Assembly (NCBI GenBank): GCA_016935975.1
Contig: JAFGPX010000279.1
Span: forward strand, 1 to 50,094
Source: Deltaproteobacteria bacterium
Lineage (GTDB): Bacteria > Myxococcota_A > Polyangia > Fen-1088
DNA: 50,094 bases
Direction of reading: 5' to 3'
Made by a program: the position numbers and the translations under genes. The notes under the pieces were generated by a model. The model was given only the letters and a program-made list of their open reading frames with translations. It was not told the origin of the DNA and did not search any database. Of this stretch, positions 21,074-30,159 are shown piece by piece (the stretch's first letter is position 1; the number at the start of each line of letters is the position of its first letter).

Positions 21074-21113
21074 TGACGTCAGCTTCGGGTTGCATGCCAC
21101 AAAGATGACGTCC
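21074..21113. promoter_or_regulatory. Paired TGACGTC boxes upstream of ilvB
   Basis: A perfect palindrome TGACGTCA (21074-21081) and a second copy TGACGTCC (21106-21113) sit 32 bp apart, close to three helical turns, 23-62 bp upstream of the ilvB start. The spacing on one face of the helix suggests a regulator site; the factor is unknown. I see no T-box or leader-peptide attenuator. Confidence 0.4.
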
Positions 21114-21210
21114 AAACGCCAAAGTTGATAGCACACCTCGATGACGGTTGCACGAAGATAACGAATCTATCTCGACAACGCGTCGCAACGTCGCTCGTCT
21201 TGAGTTTCTC

Positions 21211-21330
21211 ACCACAGAGGACACGGAGGACACAGAGGTCGGAGCTGAAGAATGGTTTTCGGAACCGGGATCCGGTCCCATCCCCATCCCCTTCTCTTCC
21301 GGCCTCCGTGTCCTCTGTGTCCTCTGTGGT
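21211..21330. repeat. Palindromic repeat, copy B
   Basis: This is the most regular copy. The left arm reads ACCACAGAGGACACGGAGG followed by ACACAGAGG. The right arm is the inverse, ending CCTCTGTGTCCTCTGTGGT. Within each arm the GAGGACAC unit itself repeats. The core contains GGATCCGG and CTTCTCTTCCGGC. It ends 22 bp from the glmS stop codon, in the gap between glmS and ilvB, which are transcribed in the same direction. Confidence 0.9.
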
Positions 21331-21352
21331 GAACTCCGTTTCCGTCGGCGCT

Positions 21353-23173
<1,821 letters not shown>

Positions 23174-23183
23174 GCGAAGAGAT

Positions 23184-24167
23184 TTACTCGGCGGTGTCCG
23201 GCACGGCAAGGCTCTTCTCGGCCACAGCGCAGGCCAGGTCGAGGGCGGTCAGAAAGGCCTTGTGCTTGGCGCGGCCAGTGCCCGCGATGTCGTAGGCGGT
23301 GCCGTGATCGGGCGAGGTGCGCACGAAGGGCAGGCCGAGCGTCAAGCTGACGGCCTCCTCGAAGGCGAGGAACTTGATGGGGATCTGCCCCTGGTCGTGG
23401 TAGAGCGCCACCACGGCGTCGTGGTCGCCGAGCAGCATCTCGCGGAAGACGGTGTCGGGCTCGTGTGGGCCGCTTACGCGTCCCGCCAGGCCCGATGACG
23501 ACAGCAGACGCTGCGCGAGGTTCACCGCGGGCAGCACCAGGTGCGTCTCGTCGTCGCCCAGTCGCCCCCCCTCGCCGGCGAGTGGGTTGAGCCCCGCGAC
23601 CGCGACCCGCGGCAGCCGAATGCCGAAGTAGGTGGACAGGGCTTGGGCGGTGAGCACCGTGGTTCGCGCGATACTCGTGGTGGAGAGCAGCGCGGGCACC
23701 TGGCGAAAGGGGACTCGCCCTGTCACCAGCGTGACACGCAAGCCGCCGCCGAGTTGCATGGTGGCGTATTCCTTGGCCCCGGCCCGGCTGGCCAGAAACT
23801 CCATGTGGCTGGCGAAGGGCCGGCCGGCGCGGGCCGCCCACTCGCGCGAGATCGGGGCCGTGACCAGGGCCTGCACCTTGCCTGCGAGCACGGCGTCCGC
23901 GGCGGCGGCCAGATAGTCGAGCTGCGCGCGCCCGGTGATCTCGCTCGGCTCGCCCGGCTGGGCCTCGTCCTCGGCGAGCCGGGTGACGGGGACCACCTTC
24001 ACATGGTCGGACAGGCTGGCCCCGGTGCGCGCGCTAGCTCGCGTCAGCACTCCTTCGTCGCCGAACACCGTAACGTCGAGCGTAGGCCGCGCGGCGAGGG
24101 CGCGGGCAATCACCTCCGGCCCGACACCTGCCGGACAGCCCATCGAAACCCCGATTCGCGGCGACAT
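23184..24167 (-). CDS. pdxA: PdxA-like 4-phospho-hydroxythreonine dehydrogenase lacking two metal-binding histidines
   Basis: About 327 residues. Family hallmarks are present: GVSMGCPAGVGPEV, ALVTAPISREWA, SHMEFLA, GLNP.AGEGG, LYHDQGQIPIKF and LGLPFVRTSPDHGTAYDIAG. In E. coli PdxA the metal ligands are His166, His211 and His266. Here the first position reads TGRVPFRQ (His to Arg) and the second reads NPLAGEGG (His to Leu); only the third, in YHDQG, remains. The catalytic Asp of HDQG is kept. The enzyme would act in vitamin B6 synthesis, but the lost ligands put activity or specificity in doubt. I prefer the second of two adjacent ATGs because AGAGGG then has a 6-nt spacing. It precedes glmS by 10 bp. 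Confidence 0.85.
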   Translation of the reverse strand: MSPRIGVSMGCPAGVGPEVIARALAARPTLDVTVFGDEGVLTRASARTGASLSDHVKVVPVTRLAEDEAQPGEPSEITGRAQLDYLAAAADAVLAGKVQALVTAPISREWAARAGRPFASHMEFLASRAGAKEYATMQLGGGLRVTLVTGRVPFRQVPALLSTTSIARTTVLTAQALSTYFGIRLPRVAVAGLNPLAGEGGRLGDDETHLVLPAVNLAQRLLSSSGLAGRVSGPHEPDTVFREMLLGDHDAVVALYHDQGQIPIKFLAFEEAVSLTLGLPFVRTSPDHGTAYDIAGTGRAKHKAFLTALDLACAVAEKSLAVPDTAE

Positions 24168-24354
24168 CATAGTCCCTCTGATCATACACCCAGGCGCCAG
24201 GCCTCCCCAGCGGTTGCGCCACACTTCACGGCTGCCGAGATTGCAAGCGGAGCACGAATGGCGGGCCTGCGCAAGCACGATTCGGCAGGGATCACAGAAT
24301 CGATGCCTTCCCCTTGGCAGCCCGAGTCTCCCGGTGCAATACTCGATCTAGGAT

Positions 24355-25560
24355 ATGGACGACTTCCACTGCTCCTTCTGCCAGAAGCGCCGGCGCGAGG
24401 TGCGGAAACTGATCTCGGGGCCGCGCGTGTTCATCTGCGACGAGTGCGTGGCCCTGTGCAACGACATCATCGCCAAGGAAGAGGCGGCCGAGCGTCCACG
24501 CTACCCGCGACCGCGCGAGATCTACGACGAGATCGACAAGTACGTGATCGGTCAAGATCGGGCGAAGAAGGCGCTTTCGGTCACCGTGTACAACCACTAC
24601 AAGCGCATCGGCCAGCGCGGCAAGGCGGCCGACGTCGAGATCCAGAAGGGCAACATCCTGCTCATCGGACCCACCGGCTGCGGCAAGACCCTGCTCGTGC
24701 AGACCCTGGCGCGCAAGCTCGACGTGCCCTTCGCCATGGCCGACGCCACCACGTTGACGGAGGCGGGCTACGTCGGCGAGGACGTCGACAGCGTCATCAA
24801 GTCGCTCTATCGCAACGCCGGCAACGACGCCGACAAGGCGTCACGCGGCATCGTGTGTATCGACGAGATCGACAAGATCTCGCGCAAGGGAGGCGGGCCC
24901 TCGGTGACGCGCGACGTGTCTGGCGAGGGGGTGCAGCAGGCCCTGCTCAAGATCCTCGAGGGCAAGCACGCGACCATCACCCCGGATGGCGCGCGCAACC
25001 GGCCGCAGCAAGAGCTGATCCAGGTCGATACCACCAACATCCTGTTCGTGTGCACGGGTTCGTTCAACGGCCTCGAGGAGATCGTCCGCCGTCGTGTGGG
25101 CAAGAGTGGGCTGGGCTTCGGCGCCGCCATCAGCAAGGGCGAGGAATCCAAGAACGAGCTGCGCGCCATGGCCCGCACCGAGGATCTGATCAAGTTCGGC
25201 ATGATCCCGGAGTTCATGGGGCGCCTACCCATCATCGTGGGCGCCGACGAACTCGATGTCGACGATTTGACGGAGATCTTGTGGAAGCCGAAGAACGCCC
25301 TGTCCAAGCAGTACGAGAGGCTGCTCGAGATGGAAGGCGTCAAGCTGCGCTTCACCGAGGACGCTTTGCGCAGCGTGGCCGAGGAAGCCGTGCGCCGCAA
25401 GTCCGGGGCGCGTGGTCTGCGCGCCATCCTGGAAGAAGTCATGCTGGACGTCATGTACGAGATCCCTTCGCTTACCGGGGTCACGGAATGCGTCGTTACC
25501 CGTGACGTGGTCGTGTCGCGCGGGCGCCCGCAGCTCATCAAAGAGAAGAAGGCGTCGTAG
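24355..25560 (+). CDS. clpX: ATP-dependent Clp protease ATP-binding subunit ClpX
   Basis: 401 residues. It starts with the C4 zinc-binding domain (HCSFC and ICDECVALC). The AAA+ module carries Walker A (GPTGCGKTLL), Walker B (IVCIDEIDKIS), the pore loop TEAGYVGEDV, and sensor 2 in KSGARGLRAILEE. The RKKGGGPS-like loop (RKGGGPSVTRDVSGEGVQQALLK) is typical of ClpX. It unfolds tagged proteins for ClpP. The usual neighbours tig, clpP and lon are absent, so it may be a second copy or simply relocated. No good ribosome site is seen; AGGA lies too close to the ATG, so a leaderless transcript is possible. Confidence 0.96.
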   Translation: MDDFHCSFCQKRRREVRKLISGPRVFICDECVALCNDIIAKEEAAERPRYPRPREIYDEIDKYVIGQDRAKKALSVTVYNHYKRIGQRGKAADVEIQKGNILLIGPTGCGKTLLVQTLARKLDVPFAMADATTLTEAGYVGEDVDSVIKSLYRNAGNDADKASRGIVCIDEIDKISRKGGGPSVTRDVSGEGVQQALLKILEGKHATITPDGARNRPQQELIQVDTTNILFVCTGSFNGLEEIVRRRVGKSGLGFGAAISKGEESKNELRAMARTEDLIKFGMIPEFMGRLPIIVGADELDVDDLTEILWKPKNALSKQYERLLEMEGVKLRFTEDALRSVAEEAVRRKSGARGLRAILEEVMLDVMYEIPSLTGVTECVVTRDVVVSRGRPQLIKEKKAS

Positions 25561-25656
25561 ATGCTGGCTTCCGCCACTGCCGACGAGAATTGTCTCTAAA
25601 CTCGCCGGCCTGCCCTGCCGAAGCTTTGTAGTAGGACCACTTTCCGCGAGGACATC

Positions 25657-26085
25657 ATGCTGAGCAATTCCGAGAAAGAACAAATCCGAGGCGTGCTCGA
25701 GGCCGTCCGACGACGCCTTGCGAAGGTGGGACAGAGCGCCTTGAACTACTCCATGAACCACGAGCGCAACATCGGCCGCGACTCCATCGACGAATCGATG
25801 GAGGAGGAGATTTTCTCGACCGAGATGCGGCTGCACGACCGCGAGAAGTATCTGCTCGGCAAGGTGGACAAGCAGTTGGTGCGGCTGCGGGACGATGTCA
25901 TCGACGTGTGCGAGGGATGCGGCGAGAGGATCGCGTTCAAACGCTTGCTGGCTCGACCCGTGACCACCTTGTGCATCGACTGCAAAGAGCAGAACGAGCA
26001 CGAGGAAGCCGCCGTCGAGCAACCTGGCCAAGGAGCGGGTTACGAGGGGGGCGGGGGCAGCGAGATCGGGGCGGCGGACGAGTAA
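25657..26085 (+). CDS. DksA/TraR family zinc-finger protein
   Basis: 142 residues. An N-terminal coiled-coil region (~1-85, including RRRLAKVGQSALNY and EMRLHDREKYLLGKVDKQLVRL) is followed by the C4 zinc finger CEGCGERIAFKRLLARPVTTLCIDC, here quoted only by its flanking pairs CEGC and CIDC. Acidic residues RDSIDESMEEE sit in the coiled-coil loop, where DksA has its functional aspartates. The last ~25 residues are Gly/Glu-rich. By family knowledge it enters the RNA polymerase secondary channel to modulate initiation with or without ppGpp. CGAGGA precedes the ATG. It lies between clpX and a Ser/Thr kinase on the same strand. Confidence 0.88.
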   Translation: MLSNSEKEQIRGVLEAVRRRLAKVGQSALNYSMNHERNIGRDSIDESMEEEIFSTEMRLHDREKYLLGKVDKQLVRLRDDVIDVCEGCGERIAFKRLLARPVTTLCIDCKEQNEHEEAAVEQPGQGAGYEGGGGSEIGAADE

Positions 26086-26140
26086 CCGGGGTGGAGATTC
26101 GGGATCCGCTGTTGTCGACGCGAACCCCTTGTGCCTGTTG

Positions 26141-26146
26141 TATAAT
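26141..26146 (+). promoter_or_regulatory. Candidate -10 element of the kinase gene
   Basis: A perfect TATAAT lies 29 bp before the kinase ATG in otherwise GC-rich DNA. No matching -35 hexamer is found at 16-18 bp, so the assignment rests on the -10 match and position only. Confidence 0.4.
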
Positions 26147-26175
26147 CCGCCCCACCCAGCCTGGCGGCCCGCGCA

Positions 26176-27606
26176 ATGCCTGAAAGTCGCTATCGCATAA
26201 CGGACAAGATCGCCGCTGGTGGGATGGCCGAGGTTTTCAAGGGCGTCGCCGAGTCTTTGCAGGGTTTTCGCAAGACCGTCGCCATCAAACGCATCCTGCC
26301 CTCGCTGACCCGAAACACGAAGTTCGTGACCATGTTCCTGGACGAGGCGCGCTTGTCGCTCTTCCTCCAGCACGCCAACATCGTCCAGGTCTTCGACATC
26401 GGCCACGCCGACGACACCTATTTCATCGTCATGGAGTACGTGGACGGGGTGGATCTCAAGGCCGTGCTCGAGTGGCGCCGCCGCATCGGCCGTCGCCTGA
26501 CCATCGGCCAGACCATCTATCTCATCATGGAGGTGTGCAAGGGCCTGGCCTATGCGCACGATCTGCCCCACCCGGAGACCGGCGAGCGTTTGGGCATCGT
26601 CCACCGCGACGTTTCGCCGGCCAACGTGCTCATCTCGCGCAATGGCGAGGTCAAGCTGGCCGATTTCGGATTGGCCAAGGCGGCCAGCCAGCTCGAATCG
26701 ACGGATCCCGGCGTGGTCAAGGGCAAGATGAGCTATTTGTCGCCCGAGGCGGCGCGCGGCGAGAACGTCGACCACCGCGCCGACATCTTCTCGGTCGGCA
26801 TCCTGCTCTACGAGATGCTGACCAGCAAGCGCCTCTTCTACGGCGACACGGACTATCAGACGGTCGAGCTGGTACGCAACGCGAAGATCCCGCCTATCGC
26901 CGCGCAGAACCCCGAGGTCGAGCCCGAGTTCGAGGAGATCTGTCGCAAGGCCCTGGCCCGGCGTACGGAGGATCGGTTCCAGAGCGCGACCGATCTGCAG
27001 GACGCGCTGGCGCACTACCTGTTCTCGCGCGGTCTCAAGATGATCCAGCGTGACATCGCCGAAATGGTCCGCACCTGCATCGAAGACCAGGCTACGCAGT
27101 CCACCGGCGGCGGCAGAGGCAGGCGCTTCGGCACGGTCGACAACGTTCTGCACAAGGAGCTCGAGGCGTTCGCCTCGTTCGATTTCGATAACGTCGAGGC
27201 GCAGCCGGTGGCGCCGGTGGCGCCCGCCCAGTCCGGCGGATTCATCGATCCACGAGCATGGTCGGCCGAGGCCGACTGGCCCGACAAGCGGCTGAGCATT
27301 CCGCGCGACGCGATCCGAGAGACGACGAGCGGGGCCGTGCCGGCCCTGCCGCGCGACACCATCCAGGAAATGCAGGCGCGGACCAGCCAGGTGCTGACCG
27401 CGCCAGCCCCGCCTGTGGGTCAGGAGCCGAGTCCCCTGCCCAGCGTTCAGGTCCTCTCGCAGCCGACCCAGCTGCCCATGGCCTATCCGCCGGTGGCGCC
27501 ACCGATGGCTCCCAAACCGGCGCACCGGGGTTTGATCTTCGGGGCCATGGCCGGCGCGGTGGTCATCGGCGCAATGTTCGCCTATTGGCTGTTCAGCGGA
27601 CGGTAG
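26176..27606 (+). CDS. Membrane-anchored Ser/Thr protein kinase
   Basis: 476 residues. The kinase domain (~5-285) has a Gly-rich loop AAGGMAEVFKG, the ATP lysine in VAIKRI, the catalytic loop HRDVSPANVLIS, ADFGLAK, and SPEAARGE in place of APE. In the catalytic loop the usual Lys of HRDLKPEN is Ser, a variant common in myxobacterial kinases. A ~150-residue linker rich in Pro, Ala and Gln follows. A single C-terminal membrane span (LIFGAMAGAVVIGAMFAYWLF) ends at the stop, so there is essentially no outer sensor domain. It lies 90 bp downstream of the DksA-like gene. The substrates are unknown. Confidence 0.92.
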   Translation: MPESRYRITDKIAAGGMAEVFKGVAESLQGFRKTVAIKRILPSLTRNTKFVTMFLDEARLSLFLQHANIVQVFDIGHADDTYFIVMEYVDGVDLKAVLEWRRRIGRRLTIGQTIYLIMEVCKGLAYAHDLPHPETGERLGIVHRDVSPANVLISRNGEVKLADFGLAKAASQLESTDPGVVKGKMSYLSPEAARGENVDHRADIFSVGILLYEMLTSKRLFYGDTDYQTVELVRNAKIPPIAAQNPEVEPEFEEICRKALARRTEDRFQSATDLQDALAHYLFSRGLKMIQRDIAEMVRTCIEDQATQSTGGGRGRRFGTVDNVLHKELEAFASFDFDNVEAQPVAPVAPAQSGGFIDPRAWSAEADWPDKRLSIPRDAIRETTSGAVPALPRDTIQEMQARTSQVLTAPAPPVGQEPSPLPSVQVLSQPTQLPMAYPPVAPPMAPKPAHRGLIFGAMAGAVVIGAMFAYWLFSGR

Positions 27607-27790
27607 CTTCTCGGCGGCACCATTCGTGAGGGCGGTCCGGCCAACGCGTACGCGGTCGGCGACGTCTTCGTCAAGGCCGCGTACGAGACCTGTGTCGCGG
27701 CAGGCGTGGACCACCGCGAGATCGGGGGCAAGGCGGCCCGGCGTCTGTTCGCGGCCGGTGCGTTTCTTCGATCGAATGACCGCCGAAGCC
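27607..27790 (+). pseudogene. Coding-like stretch in frame after the kinase stop
   Basis: Directly behind the kinase TAG, and in the same frame, about 60 codons read like real protein (GGPANAYAVGDVFVKAAYE, GVDHREIGGKAARRLFAAG) with GC-rich third positions. No ATG or GTG with a ribosome site opens it. After ~27790 the translation turns Arg/Ser-rich up to the next gene's start at 27871. It may be the tail of a lost gene, or a short gene with a rare start. I do not recognise the family. Confidence 0.35.
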
Positions 27791-27870
27791 TGGCCCGCAC
27801 GCGTTGGGGCTCTATACTGGCTTCGCATGATGCGGAGCCGGGTCGACGGATCTCTCAACGGGGGCATCGC

Positions 27871-29085
27871 ATGATGGGTGGCCCCCTGGGTTTCTTTCTG
27901 CTCGCAGCATCTGCTCTGGCCGCGCCGGCCGAGGTCAGTGCCTTGCTGTCGCGTCTGGGCGATGCGGATCTGGTCGTGATGAACAACCCGCAGACGGCGC
28001 GTCCGGTGCGCGTCTTGCTGGCCACGCGTGTCGCCGCGCGTCCCCGAGTGGTCAGGCGAATCGTCACTTCGCCCGCCTCGTATGGAGAAGCCATGCCTTC
28101 GTTCCGGCGCGTGGATTTGCTTGCCCGGCGCAAAGGCCAGTCTGGACAAACCGATCTCGAGGTGGCCTGGGAGCTCGATGTGCCGCTGTGGAACCTGGAA
28201 GGCAAGCTCTGGCTGCGGCCACGGCGCGACGGCGCCGACCTGGAACTCGCCGAAGGCGATTTCGCGCCGGGGCTTTTCCACGTGAGCGTGCGCGGAGAAC
28301 AGGCAGGCAAGCGGGAGCGGGCGATTCTCACAATCGAAGGGCACGCCAACGTGCGTGACGCCAACCTGGCCACACGTCAGCTCGTGCAGCGCTCGGCCTT
28401 GGCCGAACCGGCCATGACGGTGGCCGCGGCCTACGTCATGCTGAAGTCGCTGGCGCGGCTGGCCGAGGAAGGCGCGCCCGGTCGTCCGCGGGCCGCGATG
28501 TCCTCGGCAGAGCCCAGCACCCTGGACGGGACGCGAACGGGCGCGGCGGTGCCTGCGTGCCTGCCGGCGGCCGCTCTGCTGGCGGCCGTGCGCAGCAAGC
28601 CGGACGGCCGGTTGGCTCGCGTCGAGGTTGCGCTGCCACTTTCGCTGGCGGGGACGAAAGCGGCTGCCGCGGTCCACTCGCCCGAAACCTTCCGCGCCCT
28701 GCCAGGCTGGAAGAAGGTGGCCACGGTGACTGCCGAGCCGAAGGTGTGCACGGATCCTTTGGCGCCCTGCTGGGCCGTGGAGAACGACTTGCCGCTGTTC
28801 TCTCTTGACGGGATCTGGAAGGTGCGGCAGCGCCCGTGGCGGGCGCGCATGGTAGCGGGCGAGCGTCAGGGCGCGCTCATGGGTATCGACCTCGTGCCGT
28901 CGCCATCGCCGGGTTCGTCGATGATGGTTTTGTCCGAGCATCCTCGCTTGGATCGGGCCGGCTACGCGGCACGCAAGCTGATCGCCGCGGAGCCGTACCT
29001 CGAGCACGGCCTGGCCCTCGCCTTGACGCTGGTCGAGGCCACATCGCTCCAGCGTGCCTTCGAAGCGTCTGCAAACATCCGCTAG
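27871..29085 (+). CDS. Secreted protein with two START/SRPBCC-like repeats
   Basis: 404 residues. MMGGPLGFFLLAASALAAPAEV is a signal peptide. The mature part is an internal duplication. The first unit has RPVRVLLATRVAARPRVVRR, VPLWNLEGKLWLRP and LTIEGHANVRDANLATRQLV. The second has RVEVALPLSLAGTKAAAAV, LPLFSLDGIWKVRQRP and LSEHPRLDRAGYAARKLI. Both copies end in a hydrophobic helix with TVAAAYVML or LALALTLVEA. The order (beta segment, helix, hairpins, long C-terminal helix) resembles lipid-binding START/SRPBCC domains, but this is pattern-level inference. The ATG at 27871 is the first that gives the signal peptide. It probably acts in the periplasm. Confidence 0.75.
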   Translation: MMGGPLGFFLLAASALAAPAEVSALLSRLGDADLVVMNNPQTARPVRVLLATRVAARPRVVRRIVTSPASYGEAMPSFRRVDLLARRKGQSGQTDLEVAWELDVPLWNLEGKLWLRPRRDGADLELAEGDFAPGLFHVSVRGEQAGKRERAILTIEGHANVRDANLATRQLVQRSALAEPAMTVAAAYVMLKSLARLAEEGAPGRPRAAMSSAEPSTLDGTRTGAAVPACLPAAALLAAVRSKPDGRLARVEVALPLSLAGTKAAAAVHSPETFRALPGWKKVATVTAEPKVCTDPLAPCWAVENDLPLFSLDGIWKVRQRPWRARMVAGERQGALMGIDLVPSPSPGSSMMVLSEHPRLDRAGYAARKLIAAEPYLEHGLALALTLVEATSLQRAFEASANIR

Positions 29086-29169
29086 GCAGGCAGGAAGAGC
29101 CCGTGACCGTCCTACGCGCTCCCTTGGCGGGACCCGCGGGCGGAGCACCGGCGATGGCCGCGGCCAGAA

Positions 29170-29490
29170 GCCATGCGAGCAGCGGATGTTGCAGAAAAGA
29201 CTGAAGATGACCTTGAGACGGCCGCCGCGCAGGCAGATCGCTCCCCCACCGAGTCCATCTGGGGGCGTCGCGGCATTGGCCAGCGCCATGCTCTGAATGA
29301 CCAGTGACGGGTTGGGCGAGTTGGTGCAGTCGCCAGCGACTCGCTCCGGGCTCGGGTCACAGGCGTCCTGGTGAAGGAGTCTTGTTCGTAGGCCACCGCT
29401 TGGCACCACCTTGCTTCCCCCGTCGATGACCCTGTGGCCAAGACCATCAGGCCCGGCGTTGTCGAGGAGTCAGATTTGATGGTCGAGGGT
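29170..29490 (-). pseudogene. Relic of a secreted right-handed parallel beta-helix protein
   Basis: Read on the minus strand, one frame gives LLDNAGPDGLGHRVIDGGSK, then SGGLRTRLLHQDACDPSPE and SLVIQSMALANAATPP, then GGGAICLRGGRLKVIFSLF. This is the IDGGGKVTLSGGG...LTI.N.t.an..a..GGaI..rgG.L.VinS.F pattern of parallel beta-helix repeat proteins. A stop at 29470 and a shift to another frame (reading STIKSD just before it) break the N-terminal side, and the C-terminal side loses the pattern near 29170. No start or full repeat set remains. It is a decayed fragment in a gene-poor stretch. Confidence 0.5.
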
Positions 29491-30159
29491 GCGGGAAGAC
29501 GGGCAAGCGAGAGGACGACGATTGCGTTGCGCACAGCCCCTTCCACGACCAGGACTCCACCTCGACTTCGCGATGGTTCAACCGGGTATGGGGCCAGTTG
29601 ACGAAGAAGTAGCCGATTGCGGGAGTCGAGCGGAGCGGGAGGCGGAGCCCGCGTTCCCGCAAACGCGAGGTGAGCGAAACGCTGGCGCGGCAGCTTGGCG
29701 GCTTGCTCGCCTATGCAATCGTCGTCCGGCTCTCGGGCCAATCGCCATCGCAGTTCTCGGCTTCTACTGTGGTCGTGGGGGGGTCTGGACGGAGTTGCAG
29801 GCACAAGCCATGCACGGGAAAGAGAGAGTCGCGAGAGGCCGTGAGCCATTGGCCAGCACTACGGATTGGAACTCGGACCGAGTTGTCGCGCCGCGAGGAG
29901 CCCCGCCCGCATCGAGCGACGAGGGAAGATACCTCAGCGGCGATGCGAGAACGGCCTTTGGATGGACTTCGCCCACTCGATCGTCCGAGCGAGGAATCTC
30001 GCGGTCCGCGGGCGCGCCTCGCGGGTATGATCTCGGCACCGGTCTCCCGCGCCGACGAGCCGGGCACGGCCGCTGGCACCGCCACTGTGATCGTCGCGAC
30101 ATCTGGCGCGCATCGGGCGCCGGGACGACGTGACACGCGCCGCGAAGGAGGCGATGGTG
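29491..30159. other. Gene-poor stretch before the third GT-C-like gene
   Basis: About 670 bp with no convincing gene. Translations in all frames are Arg/Ser/Gly-rich and match nothing I know. Base composition drifts from the strict GC-rich third-position pattern of neighbouring genes, consistent with eroded or noncoding DNA. The last bases carry the ribosome site of the next gene (GGAGG at 30147). Confidence 0.5.

Noticed and set aside
23174-23183. Possible glmS ribozyme ahead of glmS
   Set aside because: Only 10 bp separate pdxA and glmS, which leaves no room for the ribozyme.
25225-29409. A ~1390-codon open frame on the minus strand across clpX, the DksA-like gene and the kinase
   Set aside because: It is antisense to four well-supported plus-strand genes. 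Its translation is His/Arg/Gln/Gly-rich with no domain, as expected from high GC third positions. Only its distal end (29170-29409) shows a real pattern, reported as a beta-helix relic.
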